This document shows positions 7,249 through 16,270 of a stretch of 36,927 bases of DNA, piece after piece (the first letter of the stretch is position 1; each line of letters begins with the position of its first letter). Source of the DNA: an uncultured Succinivibrionaceae bacterium (lineage in GTDB: Bacteria; Pseudomonadota; Gammaproteobacteria; Enterobacterales; Succinivibrionaceae); contig UQCV01000014.1 in NCBI GenBank assembly GCA_900539665.1, positions 1 through 36,927 on the forward strand, written 5' to 3'. The notes below the pieces were generated by a model. The model saw only the letters and a list, made by a program, of their open reading frames with translations. It had not been told where the DNA came from and searched no databases. The position numbers were made by a program, and so were the translations under genes.

Positions 7249-7967
7249 GTTGGGGTGAGTTTGGGGAATGGAGTTTCTTAGGTGAGTAAATTTTTAGCTT
7301 GCTTCTTGGTTCTTGCTCCTACAAGGTTTTAGTTAATGCTTGGTTCTTGTTCCTACTTGCTTCAAGTTCCGGCTTGCTTTGGCTTTTTGCCCTTGCTTCT
7401 TTGGGGCCTTCTCGTTTATTGCTTCTTTCTTTTTTCTTCTTAAATAGAGATTTCTGTTTAAATAGGTGTTTAAAGTTAGTGTTGGCTTAAATATTTAGCC
7501 AAAAATGAGAAGTAAACTAAAAACTTAGGTTTAAAGATAGCTTTTAAGCTACATAATGCGCAAAAGTTGGACAAAAACGAATTTTTAGAGCTCTATTCAT
7601 CTAGCCATGCAGAAATAATTTGTTCTACATATTGACAAATGATTCGTGGTATATGTATTTTTAAAAAAAGAGAAGGTGCCTTGATAGTTGCTAAATAGAT
7701 TGTAGCATGCAATCTGTAATCTAAGATGGTTAATTATTGAGGCACTTAAGTAAGCTTTAAGAACTTAACTTAACTAACTTAAATGAGTTTTGCTTAAATG
7801 AGTTTTGCTTAAATGAGTTTTGGTGGTTCCTTCTTATTTATAGTTTATAGCTTAGAGCAATCAAGGCTCTAAGTTTTTGTTACAACTTGGTTTTGGCGTA
7901 GCTTCTAGCTGAGGTTGATTTTAGCTTTAAATTTTATTTAAAGCGTTGATAGTACGGGTTTAAAGCA
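7249..7967. other. 720-bp intergenic region
   Basis: I find no credible gene. The reading frame at 7299-7490 is a hydrophobic, leucine-rich translation of a repetitive CTTGGTTCTTG-type sequence without a ribosome binding site, and I do not call it. From 7500 onward the region is AT-rich with frequent stops in all frames, plus a short tandem repeat at 7779-7823. Confidence 0.5.
7779..7823. repeat. 15-bp tandem repeat (about 3 copies)
   Basis: TTAAATGAGTTTTGC occurs at 7779-7793 and 7794-7808, with a third copy at 7809-7823 differing at its last bases. It lies 150 bp upstream of sohB in non-coding DNA. Confidence 0.85.
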
Positions 7968-9401
7968 GTGCTCGATTATTTATTCCAGTTTTTGTTGTTT
8001 TTAGCTAAAGTCTTTGTGATTTTAGGTGGCTTCATTGTGTTATTAGCATTTATTGCCAAATTTAAACACAAGGCCGAAATTGAACAGGGCAACTTAGAGG
8101 ATCCTGAAAAGGCTACCTTAGTTATTACTGATTATGCTGAACTTTTAGAGCGTGATCGACTTAAAGTATTTAATGAGGTTACCACTGAAGAACAACGAAA
8201 AGTCATTAACAAAGCGATGAAAGTAGCTGCTAAAAAAGAAAAGAAGCTACGAGTGGCTCAAGCCAAAAAACAAAAAACAGCAGCGCTACGCCAAATCAAT
8301 GAACATTTTGAGGCGTCAGCTAAAGAAATTGCTGTAGCCACAGCACCAGTTGAATCGGCTACTAGTGATTCAAAGGTAACTCTAGTTACAACTAGTGTCG
8401 CTCAAGATGCTACCCAAACCCAACCAACCACAAATCTTAATCAACCTACAAATAGTGAGACCATTCAAGATGTTGAGCACGAGAAAGAGGTTACAACGCA
8501 TGAAGAAAGCCAGAATCAGACGCAGACGCAATCACGAGATGATGCTGCTAGAGATTTAGACAAGACTCAAGCGCCAGAAATTACTCAAGATAAGTCAGCA
8601 GAAGAACCTAACAAGGACCAAGCTACTGGGGTGCAAACTTCGTTTTCAGTGCATGGCTTGTTTATTATTGATTTTGATGGCTCGGTTTCAGGTAAAGAAG
8701 TTGCCTTTTTGCGTCGAGCCGTTACTCTTTTAGTCCAAGTAGCGGAAGCTAATGATGAAGTTTTATTGAGACTCAAATCTCCAGGTGGGGTCGTTAATGG
8801 CTATGGTTTATGCGCGGCAGAACTTGAACGCTTGCGTAAAGCCGGTCTTAACCTTACCATTTCGGTTGATGAAGTCGCAGCCTCAGGCGGTTATATGATG
8901 GCTTGTGTTGCCTCAAAGATCATTGCTGCTCCTTTTGCTTATATTGGCTCTATTGGGGTGGTGGCTGAATTTCCTAACTTTAACCGCGTACTTAAAAAGT
9001 ACGATGTTGATTACGAACAGGTTACTGCCGGTGAATTTAAGCGTACGATGACAACTTTTGGGGAAAACACCGAAGAAGCTCGAGCCAAGTTCAAAGAAGA
9101 ACTTAAGTGCGTACATCACTCTTTTATGGCGCATGTTTCTAAGTATCGTCCGACAATTGATATTGATAAAGTGGCTACAGGCGAACACTGGCTTGCAGTC
9201 GATGCGCTTAAGCTCGGTTTAGTTGATGAAATCATGACTTCAGATGAATACATACTTAATTGTATTAAGAAGTATGATCGCGTGTTCAAGCTTGAATATA
9301 GATTGGGCAATAAAAAGAATCGTTGGTCAACTTTGGTTAGTAGCAAACTAAAAGCTGTCGCTTCAGCTTTAGTAGAACGTTTTATTGGAGTTAAGTTTTA
9401 A
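7968..9401 (+). CDS. sohB: SohB-like inner-membrane serine peptidase (S49 family)
   Basis: A 477-residue protein starting at GTG 7968; no better start is visible. Residues 5-30 are a membrane anchor, followed by a charged helical stretch (to about 110), a low-complexity linker rich in T, Q, E, S and A (about 115-225), and the S49 peptidase domain. The domain closely follows SohB: S306 in VDEVAASGGYMMACVA is the nucleophile and K358 in TAGEFKRTM the general base, spaced as in the family; FGENTEEARAKFKEEL and VATGEHW are further SohB hallmarks. SohB is a periplasm-facing peptidase related to SppA and can compensate for loss of DegP in E. coli. The family member is about 350 residues, so the linker is an unusual insertion. 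topA follows 171 bp downstream. Confidence 0.92.
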   Translation: MLDYLFQFLLFLAKVFVILGGFIVLLAFIAKFKHKAEIEQGNLEDPEKATLVITDYAELLERDRLKVFNEVTTEEQRKVINKAMKVAAKKEKKLRVAQAKKQKTAALRQINEHFEASAKEIAVATAPVESATSDSKVTLVTTSVAQDATQTQPTTNLNQPTNSETIQDVEHEKEVTTHEESQNQTQTQSRDDAARDLDKTQAPEITQDKSAEEPNKDQATGVQTSFSVHGLFIIDFDGSVSGKEVAFLRRAVTLLVQVAEANDEVLLRLKSPGGVVNGYGLCAAELERLRKAGLNLTISVDEVAASGGYMMACVASKIIAAPFAYIGSIGVVAEFPNFNRVLKKYDVDYEQVTAGEFKRTMTTFGENTEEARAKFKEELKCVHHSFMAHVSKYRPTIDIDKVATGEHWLAVDALKLGLVDEIMTSDEYILNCIKKYDRVFKLEYRLGNKKNRWSTLVSSKLKAVASALVERFIGVKF

Positions 9402-9572
9402 AAGGCATATATAAAGCTTAACTCGGTCTAAAAGACCTAAATAGAATTAAAAACAACTGTATAACTACAACGCAAACGTAAATGAATTTATAACTAGTCA
9501 GGATAGAGGATTAGACCTTAAGTAAAGCTTGGTTTTGTTCTGACTTGGAATTACTCAGAGAAGGTAAATTAC

Positions 9573-12428
9573 ATGGGCAAGTCACTTGTAATAGTGGAAT
9601 CACCAAACAAAGTAGCCAAAATCAATGAATACATTGGTTCAGGCTACGTAGTGAAGGCCAGTGTGGGGCATATTAGAGATCTCCCACCAAGTGGTGCTAC
9701 CACTGCTCGAACCGGCGCTAAAGGTACTCGCGCTCGTACTCAAGAAGATAAAGATCGCAAGCTTTTTGCCCGTATGGGGCTTGATCCATTGGATTTAGAG
9801 CACCATTGGAATCCACAGTACCAAATACTTCCAGGTAAAGAAAAAGACGTGGAAGAGTTGGTGGCTTTAGCTAAAAAGGCTGATTACGTCTATCTCGCAA
9901 CCGACCTTGACCGTGAAGGGGAAGCAATTGCTTGGCACTTACAAGAAGTGATTGGGTTGCCAAAAGAGAAGTTCCGCCGCGTGGTGTTTAATGAAATTAC
10001 GGAACATGCCATTCAAAACGCCTTTAAGAGTCCGCGGGCAGTTAATATGGACATGGTTAATGCGCAACAGACTAGACGCTTTATGGACCGTGTTGTAGGT
10101 TACATGGTTTCTCCGCTTTTATGGGAAAAAGTAGGGCGTGGTTTGAGCGCAGGGCGCGTACAGAGTGTGGCTTTACGCCTAATTATTGAAAAAGAACTCC
10201 GTATTAAAGCCTTCGTTTCTGAAGAATATTGGACGGTTGATGCTTTCTTAAGAGGGGAACGTGCCTCTGAAGGTATTCGTATGAATGTCGCTAAATACTT
10301 AGGCAAGGAATTTAGACCGACTAGTGAAGCTGAAACCTTAACTCATATTGAAAACCTCAATAAAGGCACTTATGAAGTTAATATCAGAAATTCGACCCAT
10401 GAATTTTTATCAGCCCCTGGTCCATTTACGACTTCAACCATGCAGCAAACTGCTTCTAGTCGCTTGGGCTTTTCTGTACAAAAGACCATGAACGTGGCGC
10501 AAAAGCTGTACGAAGCAGGTTATATCACCTACATGCGTACTGACTCTATGAATTTGAGTGATGAAGCGATTGAAGCGATACGTAATTACATTAGTGCTGA
10601 ATTTGGTCCTAAGTATTTACCTGATGCTCCGAACAAGTTTAAGTCCAAAGAGCATTCACAAGAAGCGCACGAAGCAATTCGTCCAACTGACATCTTTAGA
10701 ACCCAAGATGATTTGCGAGGCGCTGACAGCGATGAAATGAGACTTTACCGCCTCATTAGAGAACGTACCTTAGCGTGTCAAATGAGTCGCGCTGAACTTG
10801 AAAAAGTAGACCTTTTGGTGCGTAACGGTGACTATGAACTAAAAGCCGGTGGCAAGACCATGATTTTTGATGGTTTTACCAAGGTATCGGGCTATAGCCG
10901 TGACGTAGTGCTACCAAATGTTGCGGTAGGCGATGTCTTAACTTGTGATGAACTAGATAAGAAACAAAACTTCACCCAGCCTGAACGCCGTTATACGGAA
11001 GGTTCATTCGTTAAAGCCTTAGAAAGCTATGGGATTGGGCGTCCATCTACTTGGCATACCATTATCTCTACCATCAAGGCGCGTGGTTATGTAAGTATCG
11101 TTAAGGTTGGCCGCACTCCATACATCTTTGCCGAAAAGATCGGGATGATTGTGGTTGCGCGCTTACTTAAAAGCTTTACCGAACTTATGGACTACGATTT
11201 TACTAAGGGCTTAGAAGAACGCCTCGATAGCATTGCAGAACATAAGCTTGATTGGATTACCTGTCTTGATACCTTCTATAAAGGCTTTAAGGCCCAGCTC
11301 GATATCGCTAGAAAGCCTGAAGATGAAGGGGGGATGGAGCCTAATAGAGCAGTGCCAACCGACATCAAGTGTCCGGAATGTGGTAGCCCAATGGTGATAA
11401 AGTCAGCCTCTACTGGGATGTTCTTAGCTTGTTCTTCTTACTCCGGTAAAAAAACAGCTGGCTCTTGCCGTAGAACTATCAACCTAACCCAGGAAGATGA
11501 ACAGACCGAATTTGAAAGCGATGAAGCTGAAAACGAAGCTTTACGTGCGAAAAAGAGATGTCCAATTTGCCATAGCGCTATGGACGCTTATATTCTCGAT
11601 AGCACTCATCGTTTACACATTTGTGCTAACAACCCAGAATGCCCGGGCTACATTGTAGAAACCGGGAGCTTTAAGCCTAAGAACATTGAAGGCCCAACTA
11701 TTGTCTGTGACAAGTGTGGGGGAACTATGATTCTTAAGACTGGGCGTTTTGGGAACTACATGGGTTGCACCAATGAAGAATGTAAGAACACTCGTAAGAT
11801 CTTAGCAAGTGGCGACGTCGCACCACCTAAGGAAGATCCGGTTGATTTACCAGAATTGATCTGCACCGATGGGAAGTCTCACTTTGTGTTACGCGATGGG
11901 GCGGCAGGGATCTTTATGGCTTCAAATGCGTTCCCTAAGGTGAGAGAAACGAGAGCGCCTAAGGTTTCAGAACTTAAGAGATTTAGAGATCGCTTATCAC
12001 CTAAGTTCCTCTATCTTGCGGATGCGCCAGAAACCGATGGCAACGGTAATGAAACTGTAGTTAGATTTTCCCGTAAAACTAAACAGCAGTACATTATGGG
12101 GGTTGATGCGGAAGGGGCCTCGACTGGTTTTATTGCTTTTTATAAAGACGGCGCTTGGGTAGCGGAAGAAGCTGCACCTAAGAAAAAGCCGGTTGCCAAA
12201 AAGACCACTAAGGCTACCACCAAAAAATCTACGACCAAAAAGGAAGCAACCAAAAAGGAAGCAACCAAAAAGGAAGCAACCAAAAAGGAAGCAACCAAAA
12301 AGACAACTACCCAAAAGACAGCTACCAAAAAGACAACTGCCAAAAAGACAGCTACCAAAAAAGCAGCTACCAAAAAAGCAGCTCCTAAAAGTGATGACGC
12401 TAACGCTACAAGCGTAGAAGCTGAATAA
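9573..12428 (+). CDS. topA: DNA topoisomerase I with lysine-rich repeat tail
   Basis: A type IA topoisomerase of 951 residues that relaxes negative supercoils. The N-terminal TOPRIM domain shows VIVESPNKVAKI (catalytic Glu) and the DxDxE motif in YLATDLDREGEAIAW. The active-site tyrosine is Y320 in GYITYMRTDSMNLS. Three four-cysteine zinc ribbons follow (CPECGSPM..., CPICHSAM..., CDKCGGTM..., about residues 605-750), then a topoisomerase C-terminal repeat region. The last ~85 residues are a histone-H1-like tail of K, T and A, including four identical KKEAT units encoded by a 15-bp repeat at 12235-12294. E. coli TopA has 865 residues and no such tail. ATG 9573 follows AGAAGG at good spacing. 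Confidence 0.97.
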   Translation: MGKSLVIVESPNKVAKINEYIGSGYVVKASVGHIRDLPPSGATTARTGAKGTRARTQEDKDRKLFARMGLDPLDLEHHWNPQYQILPGKEKDVEELVALAKKADYVYLATDLDREGEAIAWHLQEVIGLPKEKFRRVVFNEITEHAIQNAFKSPRAVNMDMVNAQQTRRFMDRVVGYMVSPLLWEKVGRGLSAGRVQSVALRLIIEKELRIKAFVSEEYWTVDAFLRGERASEGIRMNVAKYLGKEFRPTSEAETLTHIENLNKGTYEVNIRNSTHEFLSAPGPFTTSTMQQTASSRLGFSVQKTMNVAQKLYEAGYITYMRTDSMNLSDEAIEAIRNYISAEFGPKYLPDAPNKFKSKEHSQEAHEAIRPTDIFRTQDDLRGADSDEMRLYRLIRERTLACQMSRAELEKVDLLVRNGDYELKAGGKTMIFDGFTKVSGYSRDVVLPNVAVGDVLTCDELDKKQNFTQPERRYTEGSFVKALESYGIGRPSTWHTIISTIKARGYVSIVKVGRTPYIFAEKIGMIVVARLLKSFTELMDYDFTKGLEERLDSIAEHKLDWITCLDTFYKGFKAQLDIARKPEDEGGMEPNRAVPTDIKCPECGSPMVIKSASTGMFLACSSYSGKKTAGSCRRTINLTQEDEQTEFESDEAENEALRAKKRCPICHSAMDAYILDSTHRLHICANNPECPGYIVETGSFKPKNIEGPTIVCDKCGGTMILKTGRFGNYMGCTNEECKNTRKILASGDVAPPKEDPVDLPELICTDGKSHFVLRDGAAGIFMASNAFPKVRETRAPKVSELKRFRDRLSPKFLYLADAPETDGNGNETVVRFSRKTKQQYIMGVDAEGASTGFIAFYKDGAWVAEEAAPKKKPVAKKTTKATTKKSTTKKEATKKEATKKEATKKEATKKTTTQKTATKKTTAKKTATKKAATKKAAPKSDDANATSVEAE
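12235..12294 (+). repeat. Four perfect 15-bp tandem repeats in topA tail
   Basis: CCAAAAAGGAAGCAA is repeated four times in frame and encodes KKEAT units. A more diverged (AAGACAACT-like) repeat continues to about 12380. Being a multiple of three, copy number can change without a frameshift. Confidence 0.9.
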
Positions 12429-12488
12429 ATTTTTAAGGGAGTAAGTTTTTGAGGCTTTGTCAGCTTCGTAGAAACTTAAATTAAGGCA

Positions 12489-12524
12489 AGCAGAAAAAGT
12501 TAATGTTCTTTTTCTGCTTTTTTT
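12489..12524 (+). terminator. Terminator of topA
   Basis: AGCAGAAAAAG and CTTTTTCTGCT form a perfect 11-bp stem around an 8-base loop, followed by six T residues. Confidence 0.88.
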
Positions 12525-12550
12525 GGACTTGGAACTTTCCAAAACAACTG

Positions 12551-12579
12551 TGGTCAATTAAAGGCAAAAACACTATAAT
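12551..12579 (+). promoter_or_regulatory. Putative promoter of putP
   Basis: TGGTCA (12551-12556), 17 bp, then a perfect TATAAT (12574-12579), giving a leader of about 90 bases before the chosen GTG start. Confidence 0.6.
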
Positions 12580-12678
12580 GTGTGCTTATCCATGCAGATT
12601 TTTTGCATAAATCCTCAATATAGGCTGGATTTACCCCAAAAATATGCTTTTTTTACCCAAATAAACAAGGAAAACAAC

Positions 12679-14250
12679 GTGGAATCTACTGTGACGCAGG
12701 GCATGCCTATCACTACCACGACGACGTTCATAATCTATATTTTATTTATGCTCGGCGTGGGGCTTTATGCTGCCAAATTTACCAGAAACTTATCAGACTT
12801 TATCTTAGGTGGTCGCCGCTTAGGAAGTTTTGTGACCGGTCTTTCAGCTAGTGCTTCAGATATGAGTGGCTGGTTGCTTATGGGCTTGCCTGGCGCTTTG
12901 TATGTGTCTGGGGTTTGTGAGTCTTGGATTGCCATTGGTCTTACAATTGGGGCCTATTTTAACTGGAAGTTGGTAGCTGGTAGATTACGTATTTACACTG
13001 AACACGCTAATAACTCATTAACTTTGCCCGACTATTTCGTGGCTCGTTTTAATGATACTAAGCACATCACAAGCTTACTTGCTTCCGTGATTATCCTGTT
13101 CTTCTTTGTGTTCTATTGTGGTTCAGGCATGGTGGCAGGGGCTAAGCTTTTTGTGCAGACCTTTGATATCGATTACACTAATGCGCTTTATATTGGGGCG
13201 GCTGCTACCATTTTCTACGTGTTTGTAGGCGGGTTCTTAGCTGTTTCTTGGACCGATACCATTCAAGCAACTTTAATGTTGTTTGCTCTTTTTGTGACCC
13301 CAATTATGGTTATCATCCACCTAGGTGGTTTTGATGCCACCTTTACCGCTTTATCTAATTATGCGGCTTCTGCTGAAGGCCCTGATGGTTTTAATAGCAT
13401 GGTAACTAGTATTTCTGCTATTGCTATCATTTCAAGCTTAGCTTGGGGTTTAGGTTATATGGGGCAGCCTCATATTTTGGTACGTTTCATGGCGGCAAGT
13501 TCAGTAAAGGCTATTCCAAATGCTAGACGCGTTAGTATTTCTTGGATGGCGATCTGCTTACTTGGGGCGTGTCTTGTAGGTTACTTTGGGCGTGCATATA
13601 TGTTAAACGGCAACCTAACTGGCGCGTTACAAGATCCTGAAAAGATCTTTATCTTCTGTGCACAACAATTGTTCTCTCCATGGATTGCCGGTATTTTATT
13701 ATCAGCTATCTTGGCCGCTATTATGAGTACTCTTTCTTGTCAGTTACTCGTAGCTTCTTCAACTTTAACTGAAGACTTCTACAAGAGATACTTTAGAAAG
13801 CATGCTTCACAGCGTGAACTCGTTTGGTGTGGCCGCGCCATGATTCTTTTAGTTTCATTTATCGCCTTCCTTATTGCCCGTGATGAAAACAGCAAGATTC
13901 TCGGGGTGGTAAGTTACGCTTGGGCAGGCTTTGGGGCTTCTTTTGGGCCGGTAGTTTTAATTTCCCTCTTCTGGCGCCGCATGAATAAGTTTGGGGCTTT
14001 TGCGGGGATGCTTGCTGGGGCTATTACTGTTATCGGTTGGGATTACTTTGGTACATTCATGCGCAGTATTGGTTGCGAATGGGGTGGTGTATGGGATGTA
14101 TACTGCTTGCTTCCAGCCTTTATCGTCGCTTCAATTGCTATTTTTGTGGTAAGTATTGCAACTACCCATAGCGAAAACGGCCGTGAAAACATTAAGTTCT
14201 TTGATGCTTTAAAGAATGAATATCATGCCCGTCTTGGCGCTGATGACTAA
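12679..14250 (+). CDS. putP: Sodium/proline symporter
   Basis: A sodium:solute symporter (SSS family) of 523 residues, compared with 502 in E. coli PutP. Start chosen at GTG 12679 because AAGGA lies 8 bases upstream and the protein then begins as PutP does (ITTTTTFIIYILFMLGVGLYAA). Upstream in-frame codons would fall next to the promoter. Family signatures are DFILGGRRLGSFVTGLSASASDMSGWLLMGLPGA (residues 45-78), GYMGQPHILVRFMAAS around residue 270 and the later SCQLLVASSTLTEDFYKRY. Thirteen membrane segments are expected. It imports proline with sodium; no putA is in the window. The gene is flanked by its own promoter and a strong terminator, so it is monocistronic. Confidence 0.93.
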   Translation: MESTVTQGMPITTTTTFIIYILFMLGVGLYAAKFTRNLSDFILGGRRLGSFVTGLSASASDMSGWLLMGLPGALYVSGVCESWIAIGLTIGAYFNWKLVAGRLRIYTEHANNSLTLPDYFVARFNDTKHITSLLASVIILFFFVFYCGSGMVAGAKLFVQTFDIDYTNALYIGAAATIFYVFVGGFLAVSWTDTIQATLMLFALFVTPIMVIIHLGGFDATFTALSNYAASAEGPDGFNSMVTSISAIAIISSLAWGLGYMGQPHILVRFMAASSVKAIPNARRVSISWMAICLLGACLVGYFGRAYMLNGNLTGALQDPEKIFIFCAQQLFSPWIAGILLSAILAAIMSTLSCQLLVASSTLTEDFYKRYFRKHASQRELVWCGRAMILLVSFIAFLIARDENSKILGVVSYAWAGFGASFGPVVLISLFWRRMNKFGAFAGMLAGAITVIGWDYFGTFMRSIGCEWGGVWDVYCLLPAFIVASIAIFVVSIATTHSENGRENIKFFDALKNEYHARLGADD

Positions 14251-14341
14251 GCTTTAAATAATTAAAGACGAAGCTCAAAAATTAAAAACATAAGCTTAAT
14301 GTAATTAGCTTAAGACCATTACTTAAGCTCATTAACCAGGA

Positions 14342-14379
14342 AACAAGATAAGGCTTAAAAACCTTATCTTGTTTTTTTT
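14342..14379 (+). terminator. Terminator of putP
   Basis: AACAAGATAAGG pairs perfectly over 12 bp with CCTTATCTTGTT around an 8-base loop and runs into eight T residues. A smaller dyad, GCTTAAG/CTTAAGC, lies about 40 bp upstream. Confidence 0.9.
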
Positions 14380-14459
14380 GGGGCGTGTTTGGGAGAGGGG
14401 GTATTAATTTTTTTAATTATAGTTTTCCCCACATGGAAGCTACTTGCTAAGAAGTACGG

Positions 14460-14488
14460 CTGACACTCCCTTAGAAATAAGCTATAAT
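14460..14488 (+). promoter_or_regulatory. Strong putative sigma-70 promoter
   Basis: CTGACA (14460-14465), 17 bp, TATAAT (14483-14488): five of six and six of six consensus positions. It would drive the membrane-protein gene at 14599, with a leader of about 105 bases. Confidence 0.7.
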
Positions 14489-14598
14489 CAAAGATATGCT
14501 TTTACGCTAAAAGTGTTTAAAAGCATGGACCTTGTGCCAGCAAGGATGGATGTGGACGCTGTAATATTTTGTTAAAGCCTAGGATCGGTTCAAGTCTT

Positions 14599-15246
14599 AT
14601 GATTAAAAAAATTCGGATTGAACTTCCGCAAAACTGTTACACTCGAGAATATCTAGAAGAGAGTGGAATTCATTGTGAGTACTCGATCTTAGATACAGCT
14701 TATATCAATGGTCCGGGGCGCGTGTTTTACATTTGGTGTGCTCTGTTATTGATCCCGATGCTCTTTATGGGGCTTGATTATTTTTGGTTTCACTTAAAGA
14801 CCCCAATTCTTAACTATTTCTTAGGCTTAGCTTCCGTGATATCCCTGATGGGAACGCTTGGGCTTTTAATTCGCCATTTTGTTTATTTAAATATTCGTAA
14901 CGCCATTAGGCGTAATTTACCCATTACGGTTGAACCGGTGGCTATTGTGCTTATTCCAAGTCGTAGTGATCTCTTAGACCAAAAAACTTTTAGATACTCA
15001 AAAACGGCGGTCGTCTATAAAGAATGCGGCACCAGAAAACCTAAGTTTTACATGGGAGCGGTGCGAACCGGTATGATTGATAAACTTCCGGCAGGGACGG
15101 CTCTTTTATACCGCCACGCGCGTTTAGAGCGCTATTTCTCCATCGATAGTGAGTATGAATTAAAGAAGACCTGGGATTACGCTCGAAACCCGGTTTCGCG
15201 GCAGCGTTTTTGCTCGGCTGTGAGCAAAGTTTCAGATAGGTTATAA
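14599..15246 (+). CDS. Hypothetical two-helix membrane protein
   Basis: I do not recognise this family. From ATG 14599 the protein has 215 residues; a TTG 30 bases upstream is the alternative, and no strong Shine-Dalgarno sequence separates them. It has a soluble N-terminus of about 40 residues, two adjacent hydrophobic helices (about 43-63 and 72-96), and a soluble basic C-terminal half with LPAGTALLYRHARLERYFSIDSEYELKK. That layout resembles small membrane proteins with a cytoplasmic beta-rich domain, but no function follows. It has its own promoter and stands alone. Confidence 0.65.
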   Translation: MIKKIRIELPQNCYTREYLEESGIHCEYSILDTAYINGPGRVFYIWCALLLIPMLFMGLDYFWFHLKTPILNYFLGLASVISLMGTLGLLIRHFVYLNIRNAIRRNLPITVEPVAIVLIPSRSDLLDQKTFRYSKTAVVYKECGTRKPKFYMGAVRTGMIDKLPAGTALLYRHARLERYFSIDSEYELKKTWDYARNPVSRQRFCSAVSKVSDRL

Positions 15247-15762
15247 GATCATGAACCACTTTTTTTACTGTGCCTTACTCTGTCTTATTTAGGCTTATTC
15301 TTACCTTTAACCTGTTTTAATTTGGCCAGGACTTTAACCAGTTTTTATTTTGGCTTGCCTTACCAGACCATACTATTGTCTTACTTTAGCTAGGGCCTTG
15401 ATTTTGCTTTCGACTTTGATGCGACCTAGTAACACATTTGGGAACTCAATATTTAGATATTTAGTGCAGCATCAAAACTGTCGGAGCTGATGTTGCATAA
15501 AAATGTAACAAAGGTTTTATTTTAAATAAATTTTGAGAAAATTAATTGACCGTTAACACATATTGTTCGATTTATGTTTTCAGGGACTAAGGTTTGGTTT
15601 TAAAATACAGTTCGTATATTTTAAGTTTCTAGTTAATTGATATGTGCTAAAGATTTCTATCTATGGCTTATCAATGACTTGTTTTTAGCCAAAATAGAAA
15701 AGGTGGACAGCAAGAAACAATAAAGGCGCGCGCATATTGTTAATTTATCAAGGGGGAAGTAG
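15247..15762. other. 515-bp intergenic region with hairpin
   Basis: No gene is seen. TGCAGCATCA (15465-15474) pairs with TGATGTTGCA (15488-15497), 10 bp with one G-T. The remainder is AT-rich. TTGACC at 15546 might be a -35 for the small ORF at 15763, but no matching -10 is convincing. Confidence 0.5.
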
Positions 15763-15987
15763 ATGATTTGTTTGGATACATTACATATTAATTCAGACAT
15801 GTTGACCGCTCGTGATAGAGTAGAAGGTCTTTTGGTGAATGGTAATTTTATGTCCATTAGTTCTGAGCAAATGATGCAGTTTTTAGAACTTTACCTCTCA
15901 CACGTAAATGTAAATTCTATTAGTCGTACTACTCCAGCTAATGCTGGGATTTTTGATAAGGTTGAACCTTCATCTCACGACGAATAG
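15763..15987 (+). CDS. Small hypothetical protein (74 aa)
   Basis: I do not recognise this protein. The ATG at 15763 follows a very good ribosome binding site (AGGGGGAAG, 5-6 bases upstream), and a 9-bp hairpin closes the unit at 15997-16025, so it is probably translated. The sequence is soluble and mildly acidic, without signal peptide or membrane helix; it ends in a polar tail KVEPSSHDE. It lies between a long gap and an IS605-type scar, without a functional neighbour. Confidence 0.5.
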   Translation: MICLDTLHINSDMLTARDRVEGLLVNGNFMSISSEQMMQFLELYLSHVNVNSISRTTPANAGIFDKVEPSSHDE

Positions 15988-15996
15988 CCATTTACC

Positions 15997-16025
15997 TAAG
16001 CTTACCTTGAGTTAGAGTAAGCTTA
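15997..16025 (+). terminator. Possible terminator hairpin
   Basis: TAAGCTTAC pairs perfectly with GTAAGCTTA over 9 bp around an 11-base loop. The following T run is delayed (TTTTATTTTTT about 12 bases on), so termination is only likely. Confidence 0.5.
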
Positions 16026-16057
16026 AATCCACCATTTTATTTTTTGGTTGGTTTCCT

Positions 16058-16112
16058 TTTAACTGAACTCGGCAAGAAGTCTCCCACCTCTATAGGTGGG
16101 GGAGGATGTCAC
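16058..16112 (+). mobile_element. 55-bp scar of the same IS605-type element (left end fused to right end)
   Basis: The first 34 bases match the left end of the 6937 element (TTTAACTGAACTCGGCAAG and onward through CCCACCTCT) and the last 21 match its right end (ATAGGTGGGGGAGGATGTCAC in the other copy). The join falls in the shared TCT/A at the two hairpins. Everything between, including promoter and RNA, is missing. The reading frame starting inside it (16106-16294) has no ribosome binding site and is not called. Confidence 0.75.
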
Positions 16113-16270
16113 TTGTTCATTGGGAAATAAAATCAACCGCGCAAGGTGCAGTTTTCAAGCTACATTTATCAAGCTACCATAAAGAACAGGCTTTTCCATA
16201 TCAAGTTGGCCTTATCAAGCTTTCACAAAAACAAACTGTAAACTGTTGTTTGGTTTATTTTCCGTTAAAA

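Noticed and set aside
7299..7490. 63-residue hydrophobic leucine/serine-rich frame
   Set aside because: Translation of a CTT-rich repetitive stretch with no ribosome binding site; hydrophobicity is a composition artefact.
12193..12557. Long overlapping frames on both strands across the end of topA (for example a cysteine/phenylalanine-rich minus-strand frame)
   Set aside because: They are shadows of the 15-bp lysine/threonine repeat in topA; no ribosome binding site or independent support.
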